DNA of 64,000 nt. Source: Bosea sp. ANAM02 (GTDB lineage Bacteria > Pseudomonadota > Alphaproteobacteria > Rhizobiales > Beijerinckiaceae). Position 1 is the stretch's first letter. Each line of letters opens with the position of its first letter. Under the pieces are notes generated by a model, which saw nothing but the letters and a program-made list of their open reading frames with translations, was not told where the DNA came from and searched no databases. The position numbers were made by a program, and so were the translations under genes. The stretch is from contig NZ_AP022848.1 of the NCBI RefSeq assembly GCF_011764485.1, positions 2,322,001 to 2,386,000 on the forward strand, in the 5' to 3' direction. Of the stretch, positions 16,993-25,709 are shown one piece after another.

Positions 16993-18069
16993 ATGTTCCT
17001 CTTCACCACGCCGCAGAGCCAGAGCCGCGAAACGCAGCCAGCGAACCCGGTCGTCAGCGCCATCCGCCAGGGCGCGGAGCGGACGGGGGCGGGCTTCGAC
17101 TACCTGCTGAAGACGGCGCAGCGCGAGTCGTCGCTGGAGCCGACGGCCAAGGCGAACACGTCGAGCGCCACGGGGCTGTTTCAGTTCATCGAGCAGACCT
17201 GGCTCGCCATGGTCAAGCAGGAGGGGCCGAAGCAGGGCCTCGCGCAATATGCCGACGCGATCACCGAGAGCGGCGGGCGGCTCAGCGTCTCCGATCCGGC
17301 GGCGCGCGAGAAGATCCTGCAATTGCGCAACGATCCGCAGGTCGCGGCCGTGATGGCCGGCGCCTTGACCCAGAAGAATCGCGACCAGCTTGCAGGCAGC
17401 CTCGGCCGCCAGCCGCAGGCCGGCGAACTCTACATGGCGCATGTGCTCGGTGCGCGCGGCGCCTCCGACCTGATCCGGGCAGCCGCGAGCGATCCCAGCC
17501 GCGTCGCGGCGCGGGATTTCCCGGAAGCCGCCGCAGCGAACCGCTCGATCTTCTACGACAAGGCCGGCCGCGCGCGCAGCGTGCAGGAGGTTTATGGCGT
17601 GTTGGCGGCGAGTCACGCCAGCACGCAGGTCGCGGCCAATGTCGCGCAGAATCCGCAAGCGGGGCAGGACGCGCCTCCTGTCGCCGAGGTCGCCGCCGGT
17701 TTGCGTGAAGGCCGCGCCAAGGGGCTCGTCGGGCTGTTCTCGACCAATGGCTCGCGCGATCCTGTCTCGAAGGCCGTCGCCAATCTCTGGACCACGCCGC
17801 CGCGGGGCGGCACGCGCATGGCCTCGCTCGAAGGCGGGGAACGCTATTTCCCGCGCTCCGGCCAGAGCGAGACCACGATGTCGGATGCCAATCCGGTCGC
17901 AGGCGCCGCGGGTGTGGGTGCCACGGCCAAGGCGGTCAGCGCGCCGCTGCCGCCAACGCGGCCGAGCGATCTGTCGCAGCCCGACGTCGCGGCAGCACAG
18001 CCGGCGCGCAAGCGCCGCAGCGGGCCGCTCGACCTGTCTTCCTTCATGATCCAGCGGAGCGGGACATGA
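16993..18069 (+). CDS. lytic transglycosylase SLT-domain protein
   Basis: A 358-residue protein with an N-terminal SLT-like domain (about residues 20-190) and a long Pro/Ala-rich tail. The motif TAQRESSLEP places the catalytic Glu at 45, followed by SSATGLFQFIEQTWL. Lytic transglycosylases cut the glycan strands of peptidoglycan. There is no clear signal peptide at the chosen start, which is odd for a periplasmic enzyme; either export is non-classical (as with flagellar-type enzymes) or the start is elsewhere. The gene overlaps the DUF2336 gene by 4 bases (ATGA). Confidence 0.82.
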   Translation: MFLFTTPQSQSRETQPANPVVSAIRQGAERTGAGFDYLLKTAQRESSLEPTAKANTSSATGLFQFIEQTWLAMVKQEGPKQGLAQYADAITESGGRLSVSDPAAREKILQLRNDPQVAAVMAGALTQKNRDQLAGSLGRQPQAGELYMAHVLGARGASDLIRAAASDPSRVAARDFPEAAAANRSIFYDKAGRARSVQEVYGVLAASHASTQVAANVAQNPQAGQDAPPVAEVAAGLREGRAKGLVGLFSTNGSRDPVSKAVANLWTTPPRGGTRMASLEGGERYFPRSGQSETTMSDANPVAGAAGVGATAKAVSAPLPPTRPSDLSQPDVAAAQPARKRRSGPLDLSSFMIQRSGT

Positions 18070-19280
18070 TCGTTCGGCGCTTCCTGCTCTGGGCCCGGAC
18101 CGCGCCGGCGGAGGCGCGCGCGAGCGGCGCCGCCAATCTCGCGGCGGCCTATCTGCGCTCCGGCATGTCCGACGAGGACCGGCACGAGGCCGAGACGGCG
18201 CTGATGGCGCTGATCGACGATCCATCGCCCCTCGTGCGCCGGGCGATCGCCGAGGAGATGGCACCCTCGATGCGTACGCCGCGCAATCTGGCGCTCAGCC
18301 TGATCGCCGAGCAGAGCGATGTCGCGGCGCTCGTGCTGGCGCATTCGCCGGTGCTGACCGAGGCCGATCTGGTCGATGCGGCTGCAATCGGCGATACGCT
18401 CGCCCAGAAGGCGATCGCCATGCGCCGCTGCCTCCCGCTCGGCGTCTGTGCCGCGCTCGCCGAAGTCGGCTGCGAGGAGGCGCTCGTCACGCTCGCGGGC
18501 AACCGCACGGCCGATATCCCCGATTTCTCGCTCGAACGCATGATCGAGCGCCATGGCGACAATGGTGCGCTGCGGGAGGCCTTGCTCGAGCGCGCCGACC
18601 TGCCGGGCGGCCTGCGCCAGACCATCGCCGCCAAGGTCTCCGACACCCTGGCGAATTTCGTCGCCGGCTGCGGCTGGCTGACGCCGGAGCGCAGCGCGCG
18701 GCTTGCGCGCGAATCGACCGAACGCGTCGCGGTGGCGCTCGCCGCCGGCGGCGAAGTCAGCGATGCGCCTGCGATCGTCGAGGTGCTCAGGGCCACCGGG
18801 CGATTGACCTCGGGTCTGATGCTGCGTTCGCTCCTCAGCGGCGAGCCGGCTCTGGCCGAGGCTGCCTTCGTCTCGCTGTCCGGCCTGCCCGAGGAACGCG
18901 TCGCCGCCTTGCTGCGCGACAAGCGTGGCGCGGGGCTCAAGGCGCTCTGCCGCAAGGCAGGGCTGCCGGCGTCGCTGGAGCCCGCCTTCTCGGCTGCCAT
19001 CCTCGCCCTCAATGCGCGCGGCTTCGACCGGGGCGGAAGCGGCAACGGCATCGACCGCAGCCTGTTGCGCGCCGTTCTGATCGCCTGCGAGCGGCTGGAC
19101 GGACGCGAGGCCGACGGTCTGTTGGGCCTGCTGCGCCGCATGGATGCGGAGGCCGCCCGCGAGGAGGCGCGCAGCCTGGCGGATTCGCTGGCGGATGACG
19201 CCGCGCTCGCGCTGCTGGTCGAGGCGGACCCGTCCTTCCTGATCGAGCTCGCCGAGAGCGACCTGCGCGACGCTGCCTGA
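18066..19280 (+). CDS. DUF2336 domain-containing protein
   Basis: A 404-residue, all-alpha protein with HEAT-like repeats typical of DUF2336, a family almost confined to alphaproteobacteria. Recognisable parts are LMALIDDPSPLVRRAIAEEM near residue 50 and SLIAEQSDVAALVLAHSPVL near 80. No catalytic residues are apparent. The start overlaps the transglycosylase stop, so the two proteins are probably made together. The function is unknown. Confidence 0.88.
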   Translation: MIVRRFLLWARTAPAEARASGAANLAAAYLRSGMSDEDRHEAETALMALIDDPSPLVRRAIAEEMAPSMRTPRNLALSLIAEQSDVAALVLAHSPVLTEADLVDAAAIGDTLAQKAIAMRRCLPLGVCAALAEVGCEEALVTLAGNRTADIPDFSLERMIERHGDNGALREALLERADLPGGLRQTIAAKVSDTLANFVAGCGWLTPERSARLARESTERVAVALAAGGEVSDAPAIVEVLRATGRLTSGLMLRSLLSGEPALAEAAFVSLSGLPEERVAALLRDKRGAGLKALCRKAGLPASLEPAFSAAILALNARGFDRGGSGNGIDRSLLRAVLIACERLDGREADGLLGLLRRMDAEAAREEARSLADSLADDAALALLVEADPSFLIELAESDLRDAA

Positions 19281-19314
19281 GCCGGGCTGTCCTGATCGGG
19301 TGCGGAAACAGGCT

Positions 19315-19353
19315 GTCATTCCGGGCTTTTCGCTGCGCGAAGCCCCGGAAAGA
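19315..19353. repeat. short type A palindromic repeat
   Basis: GTCATTCCGGGCTTTTCGC with the inverted part GCGCGAAGCCCCGGAA, a short relative of the type A element. It lies between the convergent DUF2336 and NAD kinase genes and may act as a terminator. Confidence 0.55.
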
Positions 19354-19384
19354 CGGTGAGGTTCTGTAACCTGCTTCGATCCGC

Positions 19385-20158
19385 TCAATACCCGAACTGC
19401 TCGCGCAGGATGCGCTCGTCCAGGCTGTGGCCGGGATCATGCAGCATGACGAGATCGACATTGCGGTCGATCTCGATCGAGACGGAGCTGACCTCGTCGA
19501 TCTGCGTGTGATCGGCGACGGCGCTGACGGGGCGCTTCTCGGCTTCCAGCACCTCGATGAAGACCGTGGCATGGTCCGGCAAGAGCGCGCCGCGCCAGCG
19601 CCGCGGCCGGAAGGCCGAGATCGGCGTCAGTGCCAGCAACGGCGCATCGAGCGGCAGGATCGGGCCGTTGGCCGAGAGGTTATAGGCGGTCGAGCCGGCG
19701 GGCGTTGCCAGCAGCAGGCCGTCGGCGATCAGCTCGGACAGGCGTACCTGCCCGTCGACCGAGATGCGCAGCTTCGCCGCCTGATAGGAGCGGCGCAGCA
19801 GCGAGACCTCGTTGATCGCCTTGGCCTGCACGGTCGCGCCGTTGCGGTCGGTGGCCTGCATCGAGAGGGGATGCACAATGCTGCGCTGAGCGGCGTCCAG
19901 CCTCTTGGTCAGGCCGCGCTCCTTGAACTCGTTCATCAGGAAGCCGACCGAGCCGCGATTCATGCCGTAGATCGGCTTGCCGGTGCCGAGGAAGCGGTGG
20001 AGCGTCTGCAGCATCAGGCCGTCGCCGCCGAGCGCGACCACAACATCGGCTTCAGCCGGATCGGCGTTGCCATAGCGTTCGACGAGCTTGTCGAGCGCCG
20101 CCTGCGCTTCAGGAGTGTCGCTGGCGACGAAGGAGATCGCGCCGAATCGTTCGGTCAT
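19385..20158 (-). CDS. nadK: NAD kinase
   Basis: A 257-residue ATP-NAD kinase, which makes NADP from NAD. The signature [14 protein letters not shown] starts around residue 43, then [13 protein letters not shown] and the [19 protein letters not shown] loop around residue 150. The size is that of the shorter alphaproteobacterial form. It is followed downstream by a short repeat and preceded by a terminator that closes the metallo-hydrolase gene. Identification is firm. Confidence 0.95.
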   Translation of the reverse strand: MTERFGAISFVASDTPEAQAALDKLVERYGNADPAEADVVVALGGDGLMLQTLHRFLGTGKPIYGMNRGSVGFLMNEFKERGLTKRLDAAQRSIVHPLSMQATDRNGATVQAKAINEVSLLRRSYQAAKLRISVDGQVRLSELIADGLLLATPAGSTAYNLSANGPILPLDAPLLALTPISAFRPRRWRGALLPDHATVFIEVLEAEKRPVSAVADHTQIDEVSSVSIEIDRNVDLVMLHDPGHSLDERILREQFGY

Positions 20159-20262
20159 AGCGTGTCCTGAAACGGCAGGCCCTGCGGTATCCCGGGCAGG
20201 CTTAACACGTCAGGGCGCCCGGCCGCGAGGCCATGGCGGCAACAAAGTCCCGGTAACGAAAA

Positions 20263-20282
20263 GGCCGGGCTTGCGCCCGGCC
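20263..20282 (-). terminator. rho-independent terminator after the metallo-hydrolase gene
   Basis: Perfect 8-bp stem GGCCGGGC/GCCCGGCC with a four-base loop; read on the minus strand it is followed by TTTTCGTT. It is 30 bp beyond the stop of the gene at 20312-21295. Confidence 0.85.
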
Positions 20283-20311
20283 TCGAAGGCGAAACGATTG
20301 GAAACCAGCGA

Positions 20312-21295
20312 TCAGATGGCCGTGCTCCACTGCACCGGCACCATCTCGAAGCCGTTGCCGCTCTTGGCGATATGCCCCGTCGCCGGGAAAGGCGCGTGAT
20401 AGAAGGCGACCTGCATGCGCTCGGCCGAGACCATGTCGAGCAGCTTGCGCCGGGTCGCCGCCGCCTGCGGGCCGTCCATGTCGAATACGGCCGACCAGTC
20501 GGGATTGCGCACGAACAGGGCAGGGTGGTTGGTCGTGTCGGACATGATCATCAGCTTGCCGTTGCCCGAGCTCAGCGCGAAGACCGTGTGGCCCGGCGTA
20601 TGGCCGGGGGCGGCGATCGGGGTCAGGCCGGGCAGGAGCTCCTTGCCGGGCTCGAACTGCTTCACGTCCTTGGCTACGGGTGCGAAGACGCGGCGCACTC
20701 CGGCGAAGGCGCCCTTCATGCCCTCGGGCGCGGCATTCATCTTCGCATCGTCCATCCAGAAGGCCCATTCGGCCGCCGGCACCATGACCTCGGCATTGGG
20801 GAACACGGCGGTCCCGTCCTTCAGACGGAAGCCGTTGATGTGGTCGCCGTGGAAATGGCTGAACACGACGCTGGAGACATCTTTCGGGTCGAGGCCGGCC
20901 GCCTTGAAGTTCGCCATCCAGGTACCGGAGGTCGGCGCGCCCGAATCGCCATTGCCGGTATCGATCAGGGTGAGCTTGCCACCATGCTGGATCGCAAGGG
21001 TGGTGAAGGTGATGTTGAGAGCGTCCTGCGGCAGGAAGGCCTGCTCCATCGCCTTCTTGACGTCGGCGAGTTCGGCATTGCGGACGAAGCCTTCGAGCGG
21101 GCGTTTGCCGAAGCCGTCATTGATCGCGGTCAGCGTGATGTCGCCGATCTTGTAGCGATAGAAACCGGGAGCCTGATTCACGGGAACTCCTTGTGCCTGG
21201 ACCGGGCCGATACCGGGCAGATCGAGTGTCGCAGCGGCAGCGAGAGCACCGGCGCCGACAAGGGCGGCGCGGCGCGAGAAATCTGTGTCCTGCAT
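20312..21295 (-). CDS. MBL fold metallo-hydrolase, Tat-exported
   Basis: A 327-residue metallo-beta-lactamase-fold hydrolase. The N-terminus has a twin-arginine signal (DFSRRAALVGAGALAAAATL), so the protein is likely folded and exported to the periplasm. The metal site VVFSHFHGDHINGF is intact, with further ligands in GHTPGHTVF and the late FYHAPFPATGH. It resembles the quorum-quenching/alkylsulfatase-like AhlD-type group in layout, but the substrate is unclear. GAGGGGAGAC precedes the ATG at 21295; the frame extends 20 codons further without a better site. Confidence 0.87.
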   Translation of the reverse strand: MQDTDFSRRAALVGAGALAAAATLDLPGIGPVQAQGVPVNQAPGFYRYKIGDITLTAINDGFGKRPLEGFVRNAELADVKKAMEQAFLPQDALNITFTTLAIQHGGKLTLIDTGNGDSGAPTSGTWMANFKAAGLDPKDVSSVVFSHFHGDHINGFRLKDGTAVFPNAEVMVPAAEWAFWMDDAKMNAAPEGMKGAFAGVRRVFAPVAKDVKQFEPGKELLPGLTPIAAPGHTPGHTVFALSSGNGKLMIMSDTTNHPALFVRNPDWSAVFDMDGPQAAATRRKLLDMVSAERMQVAFYHAPFPATGHIAKSGNGFEMVPVQWSTAI

Positions 21296-21370
21296 GGTCT
21301 GTCTCCCCTCGGGTGGCAGGCAGACTAGCGACGGCCATCCCGCTTTCAACCGCAAGGACTTGCCGGCAGG

Positions 21371-21793
21371 TCAAGTTTCCGTGAGGCCGGATTCTGGGAT
21401 AGCCGGATCACGCCGCGCCAGTGCGCGCAGCATCGCCGCGCAGAGCGCGAGCGAGCCCATCACGCCCTGGCCGGAACAGTCCGAGACCAGCGCCTGGAAG
21501 GCCAGGCTCTCCTCGTTCGCGAGGCATTGCAGGCTCCAGCTCCAGCCGGGGGCCTTCTGCCGCAGCAGCGAGACGGCTATGTCGATATCGGCGCTGACAG
21601 TCCCCAGCGTCTTCCAGAACGAGCCGTGCTGGTAGATGCCACCGGCCGGCGTGCGCCGGTTGACGAGCCGCGTCGGCTTGCGCCGGACGACGAAGCCCAG
21701 CGCCTCGTAGATATCGGCGTCAAGCTCGCGATCCGGCTTGCTGGAAGCCTCGCAGCGAGCCGCGAGCGCAAGAAGTTGTGTCCGGTCGTCCAT
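21371..21793 (-). CDS. hypothetical protein, possible phage ABA-sandwich-like domain
   Basis: A 140-residue protein with two parts. The first (ALAARCEASSKPDRELDADI, then EALGFVVRRKPTRLVNRR) resembles the small phage ABA-sandwich domain found in rhizobial hypothetical proteins; the second is an alpha-helical stretch with GSLALCAAMLRALARRD. There is no signal peptide. The start at 21793 is a guess; the frame goes back 16 codons. No neighbour suggests a function, and no phage genes flank it. Confidence 0.55.
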   Translation of the reverse strand: MDDRTQLLALAARCEASSKPDRELDADIYEALGFVVRRKPTRLVNRRTPAGGIYQHGSFWKTLGTVSADIDIAVSLLRQKAPGWSWSLQCLANEESLAFQALVSDCSGQGVMGSLALCAAMLRALARRDPAIPESGLTET

Positions 21794-21917
21794 TCCGGTC
21801 CGTGGCAAAGCGAAGAGGTCTGTGCGCGGCGAGGCCGGCATCGCAAGCTGGGACTTCTAACCCATGATCGCGCCTGCCGGCCAGCCATGGAATGCGGATC
21901 ACCTCCGATGGCCTGCC

Positions 21918-22421
21918 TCAGGGACCGACGACGACGCCTCGGGCGCGGCCTCCCGGCGCGCGGCAGGAGCAGCCGATGCCGAGAGGCGCCGGTTCGTAGA
22001 GCGTGCAGGTCTTGACCGGCGTGCTGCACATGCCGCCTTCGGCCGCTGGCACGATCTCGTAGGCGGGATAGACCGGGTAAGCGGGATAGACGGGGTAGGC
22101 CGGATAGCCTGCGATGGCGCCGAGCGTGGCCGCTGCCGCGAGGCCCGTGCCCCGATAAGGGTAGCTGCCGCGATATCCGCGATAGGGGTAGTAGCCGGCG
22201 CGCCGCCAGCCCCAGCCGCGGCTTTGCCAGCCGGAGCGGACATGCTGGCGATGGGCAGGAAATGCCGGACGTATCCCAACAGGCCTCATGCCGATGCCGC
22301 GGGCATGGAAGCCACCGTGCCGGTAACCGGCCCCGCCGAAATGCGGTTGTGACGATGCCGTGATGCCGGTGGCGAGGAGCAGCGGCGTGACGGCGGTGCT
22401 GACGAGAAGAAGGCGACGCAT
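21918..22421 (-). CDS. exported Gly/Tyr/Pro-rich small protein
   Basis: A 167-residue secreted protein. After a signal peptide (LLLVSTAVTPLLLATGITA) it is rich in Gly, Tyr, Arg and Pro, with a repeated YPAYPVYPAYPVYPAY block near residue 110 and four cysteines near the C-terminus (MCSTPVKTC, IGCSC). It looks like a low-complexity surface or periplasmic protein of the kind common in Hyphomicrobiales. There is no recognised enzyme motif. Confidence 0.65.
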   Translation of the reverse strand: MRRLLLVSTAVTPLLLATGITASSQPHFGGAGYRHGGFHARGIGMRPVGIRPAFPAHRQHVRSGWQSRGWGWRRAGYYPYRGYRGSYPYRGTGLAAAATLGAIAGYPAYPVYPAYPVYPAYEIVPAAEGGMCSTPVKTCTLYEPAPLGIGCSCRAPGGRARGVVVGP

Positions 22422-22504
22422 GCGAACCTCCCTGAACTCAACCTGGGTTTCGCCCCATCCGTGAGAACCTTGCGTAAGGCGCGAGGTTCCGCGTTGTCAC
22501 GACC

Positions 22505-22795
22505 TCAGTCGTCGAACCAGCGCATCATGTCCTTGCAGCGATAGCCGACGAAACAGGCTGGCGTGTCGGCGCTCCGCACGAAGGCCGGGTCGGTCCCCTC
22601 GTTCACCAGGCAGAAGCTGCGGTCGCGCACGAAGCGGTCATAGGTGTAGCCGCCCGTCCCGAGGACGACCGCGCCATGGACCTGGACGTCGCGCTGGCTC
22701 GCCGCGCAGGGGCGCGAAACGGTCGAGGGGCGCGATTGGGCGGCCGCGATTCCCGCAGGAAGCAGGAGGGCGAGCGCGAGGATGATGGCTTTCAT
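22505..22795 (-). CDS. small exported cysteine-containing protein
   Basis: A 96-residue protein with a clean signal peptide (MKAIILALALLLPAGIAAAQ). The mature part of about 75 residues has four cysteines (RPCAASQRD, SFCLVNEG, PACFVGYRCKD), which fits two disulfides. I do not recognise the family. The ATG at 22795 was chosen because it starts the signal peptide; the frame runs on for 37 more codons upstream. Confidence 0.6.
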   Translation of the reverse strand: MKAIILALALLLPAGIAAAQSRPSTVSRPCAASQRDVQVHGAVVLGTGGYTYDRFVRDRSFCLVNEGTDPAFVRSADTPACFVGYRCKDMMRWFDD

Positions 22796-22979
22796 GGAAG
22801 CCTCCAGAGCTGGGCCGGAGGGATAACCGTCCGGCCCGTCAAACGTTCCCGGAGAGATGGGTCTGTCAAGGCGATTTGTCGATGCGGGCGTGTCGTGCCG
22901 GTGCATGGCGCCGCCTCATTCTGGCCTTGGCGTCCGTCTTGTCTCTGCGCGCGCCGATTCACCCTGGAAGGTATCGCCC

Positions 22980-23468
22980 ATGAAACTCGCGTTGATCGCC
23001 GCGCTCGGCACGCTCGTCGCGCTGCCGGCGGCGGCACAGCAGCAACTGCCCCAGCGCAAGCCCGGGCTGTGGGAAACGAAATCGACGGGCAATGACGGCG
23101 AAACCACCGCCAGGCAATGCGTCGGACCGGGAACCGACCAGTCGATGGTCGGGGGCCTCGCCGCCGGCGCCTGCTCGAAGATGCAGGTGACCAAGACGGC
23201 CACGGGATACGCGGTCGAGACGGAATGCGCCGTCGGTCAGATCAGGGCTTCCGGCAACAGCGTCATCACCGGCGATTTCCAGACCTCGGTCCGGACCGAG
23301 GGCACGACGAAGATCAGCGGCATGCCCGGGCAATCCGGCCCGGTGGAGCGCAAGCTCGTGGTCGAGGCGAAGCGTCTCGGTGAATGCGCACCCGGCCAGA
23401 AGCCCGGCGACATCATCATGCCGGACGGCAAGGTGATCTCGATGCCCTCGGCGAAGCCCGCACCGTAA
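22980..23468 (+). CDS. DUF3617 domain-containing exported protein
   Basis: A 162-residue exported protein: signal peptide MKLALIAALGTLVALPAAAQ, then the DUF3617 core that starts RKPGLWETKSTGNDG and includes ARQCVGPGTDQSM and AGACSKMQVTKTATGY, with pairs of cysteines. DUF3617 proteins are periplasmic or secreted and of unknown role. The ATG follows GGAAGGTATCGCCC. It is followed by the tRNA-Thr gene on the other strand. Confidence 0.82.
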   Translation: MKLALIAALGTLVALPAAAQQQLPQRKPGLWETKSTGNDGETTARQCVGPGTDQSMVGGLAAGACSKMQVTKTATGYAVETECAVGQIRASGNSVITGDFQTSVRTEGTTKISGMPGQSGPVERKLVVEAKRLGECAPGQKPGDIIMPDGKVISMPSAKPAP

Positions 23469-23542
23469 GCGCAGCCATGCATTGATAGTCGGGTTTCGCG
23501 GAACGGGCCGTTCGCTGCCGCGAAAGCTCCCGATGGACATGG

Positions 23543-23614
23543 TGCCGGCGGAGAGGATCGAACTCCCGACCTTCGGTTTACAAAACCGCTGCACTACCGC
23601 TGTGCTACGCCGGC
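23543..23614 (-). tRNA. tRNA-Thr (anticodon TGT)
   Basis: A 72-base cloverleaf: acceptor GCCGGCG/CGCCGGC, D arm GCAC-AGCGGTA-GTGC, anticodon loop TTTGTAA with TGT in the middle, and T arm GGGAG-TTCGATC-CTCTC. The bottom pair of the anticodon stem is G-A, as in some alphaproteobacterial threonine tRNAs. CC follows the discriminator base but a full CCA is not clearly encoded. Confidence 0.93.
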
Positions 23615-23728
23615 GTATCCGGCCTCGAGACCGGAAGCGGCCGCCCTGCCGCGTGTCCGGGGCTGCCTCGCGTAGCGGTTAGCAGCCGCGCGATGGGAGG
23701 GCAAGCCCGCTGTCCCAGTCAAGAAAAA

Positions 23729-23750
23729 GCCCCGCCTTGGCAGGCGGGGC
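23729..23750 (-). terminator. rho-independent terminator after the MFS gene
   Basis: Stem GCCCCGCC/GGCGGGGC with a six-base loop. On the minus strand it is followed by TTTTTCTTGA. It lies 24 bp past the stop of the transporter gene. Confidence 0.87.
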
Positions 23751-23773
23751 CGGGATCGCCGTCTGGCGATGGA

Positions 23774-25432
23774 TTACTTCAGGATGTCGCGGTCCTTGGT
23801 TTCCGGCAGGAAGAGCAGGCCGATCACGAAGGTGCCGAGGGCGACGATGATCGGGTACCAGAGGCCGGAGAAGATGTTGCCGCTGGCCGCCACGATGGCG
23901 AAGGCCGTGGGCGGCAGGAAGCCGCCGAACCAGCCGTTGCCGATGTGGTAGGGCAGCGACATGCCGGAGTAGCGGATGCGGGTCGGGAAGAGCTCGACCA
24001 GCAGGGCGGCGATCGGGCCGTAGACCATGGTCACGAAGAGCACCAGCACGAACAGGATGGCCGTTGCCTGCAGCGCACGGCCATCGGTCAGCACCTGGCC
24101 GATCGTCGGCGTCTTCAGGATCGTCGGATCACCCGGCTTGGGGTAGCCGGCGGCCTGGGCGGCGGCGACGAGCTCGGCCGGGGTCGCCGGCGCATCGGCA
24201 CCGTTGATCGAAGCCTTGAGCGGCGAGCCGGCCGGGCCGGGGACCAGATCGTAGTGGATCGAGTTGGTCGCCAGGGTGCGGCGGACGACGTCGCAGGGCT
24301 TGGTGAAGGTGCGCACGCCGACGGGATCGAAGAGCGTGCCGCACTGGGCCGGATCGGAGGTGAGCACCAGCTTGACCGTGTCCGTCGCGGCGATGAGCTT
24401 CGGATTGGCCGTCTTCGCCAGCATGGTGAAGAGCGGGAAATAGGTCAGGGCGGCGATCAGGCAGCCTGCCAGCAGGATCGGCTTGCGGCCGATCTTGTCC
24501 GAGAGCCAGCCGAAGAAGATGAAGAACGGCGTGCCGACAAGCAGCGAGAGCGCGATCAGGAGGTTGGCCGTGGTGCCGTCGATCTTCATCGTCTGGGTCA
24601 GGAAGAACAGCGCGTAGAACTGACCGGTGTACCAGACGACAGCCTGGCCGGCGGTGCCGCCGAGCAGCGCGATAAGGCCGATCTTGGCATTCTGCCAGTT
24701 GCCGAAAGCCTCGGAGAGCGGCGCCTTCGAATGCGTGCCCTCTTCCTTCATCCGCACGAAGGCCGGCGATTCGGCGAGCTGGAGACGGATCCAGATCGAG
24801 AAGCCGAGCAGGATGATCGAAAGCAGGAACGGGATGCGCCAGCCCCAGGCGGCGAAATCCTGCGGGCTCATGCTGAGACGCAGGCCGAGGATCACGATCA
24901 GCGAGAGGAAGAGACCGACCGTCGCAGTGGTCTGGATCCACGAGGTGTAGAAGCCGCGCCGGCCCATCGGGGCATGCTCGGCGACATAGGTCGCGGCGCC
25001 GCCATATTCGCCGCCGAGCGCAAGGCCCTGGAGCAGGCGGCAGGCGATGAAGATCACGGGCGCGGCATAGCCGATGGTCTGGAAGCTCGGCAGCAGGCCG
25101 ACGACGAAGGTCGCGATGCCCATCACGGTCATCGTGACGAGGAAGGTGTATTTGCGGCCGATCATGTCGCCGAGGCGGCCGAAGAACAGGGCGCCGAAGG
25201 GGCGGACTGCGAAGCCCGCGGCGAAGCCGAACAGCACGAAGATAAACTTCGCGGTGTCGTTGTCGCCGGGCACGAAGGTCTGGGCGATGTTGGCGGCGAG
25301 CGAACCCGCCAGATAGAAGTCATACCACTCGAAGACCGTGCCGGCCGACGAGGCGATGATGACCTTCCTTTCCTCCTTGGTCATCGGCCGCGGTGCCGAC
25401 CGCGAGTCCGATGCTTGCGATGCCATGCTCAT
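23774..25432 (-). CDS. MFS transporter, metabolite:H+ symporter (MHS)-like
   Basis: A 552-residue major facilitator protein with 12 predicted helices. It starts with the MHS-type TVFEWYDFYLAG motif at about residue 30, then GRLGDMIGRKYTF (loop 2-3 motif), RLLQGLALGGEYGG and FGWLSDKIGRKP (loop 8-9). Relatives move organic acids such as proline, betaine or alpha-ketoglutarate with protons. It is longer than the usual 430-450 residues because of an insert of about 100 residues after the helix near AALTYFPLFTMLA, containing two cysteines and probably facing the periplasm. ATG at 25432 follows AGGGGAGA. Confidence 0.88.
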   Translation of the reverse strand: MSMASQASDSRSAPRPMTKEERKVIIASSAGTVFEWYDFYLAGSLAANIAQTFVPGDNDTAKFIFVLFGFAAGFAVRPFGALFFGRLGDMIGRKYTFLVTMTVMGIATFVVGLLPSFQTIGYAAPVIFIACRLLQGLALGGEYGGAATYVAEHAPMGRRGFYTSWIQTTATVGLFLSLIVILGLRLSMSPQDFAAWGWRIPFLLSIILLGFSIWIRLQLAESPAFVRMKEEGTHSKAPLSEAFGNWQNAKIGLIALLGGTAGQAVVWYTGQFYALFFLTQTMKIDGTTANLLIALSLLVGTPFFIFFGWLSDKIGRKPILLAGCLIAALTYFPLFTMLAKTANPKLIAATDTVKLVLTSDPAQCGTLFDPVGVRTFTKPCDVVRRTLATNSIHYDLVPGPAGSPLKASINGADAPATPAELVAAAQAAGYPKPGDPTILKTPTIGQVLTDGRALQATAILFVLVLFVTMVYGPIAALLVELFPTRIRYSGMSLPYHIGNGWFGGFLPPTAFAIVAASGNIFSGLWYPIIVALGTFVIGLLFLPETKDRDILK

Positions 25433-25709
25433 GGCGTTTGTCTCCCCTGGTGAAGCCCTGAAACCGGGCTTGAGCCCGGCAACCTCGTTTCGCGCGGTTC
25501 GCGTTCTGAATGACGGTGGCCACGCGGCCGGATGGCGGGTGAGTCCCGTCATTCCAGCTCGCTTCAGAGGATTGCGCGCGGATTGTCGCAGGGGCAATCA
25601 GGCACTTGGTCTTGCACCGTTCGTCTATGAGACTATCGGTGAAGACGCTGATGCCTGCCTGAACAGGGCCGATCTCGCGCCTTTTCGCCGCGTATCGCGG
25701 CGTGGCCGG

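Noticed and set aside
16993..19280. A flagellar cluster around the lytic transglycosylase
   Set aside because: No flagellar structural or regulatory gene is adjacent; only DUF2336 is coupled to it.
23693..25453. A 586-residue open frame on the plus strand
   Set aside because: Antisense of the MFS transporter gene; Asp/Glu/Arg/Gln-rich with no membrane or domain pattern.
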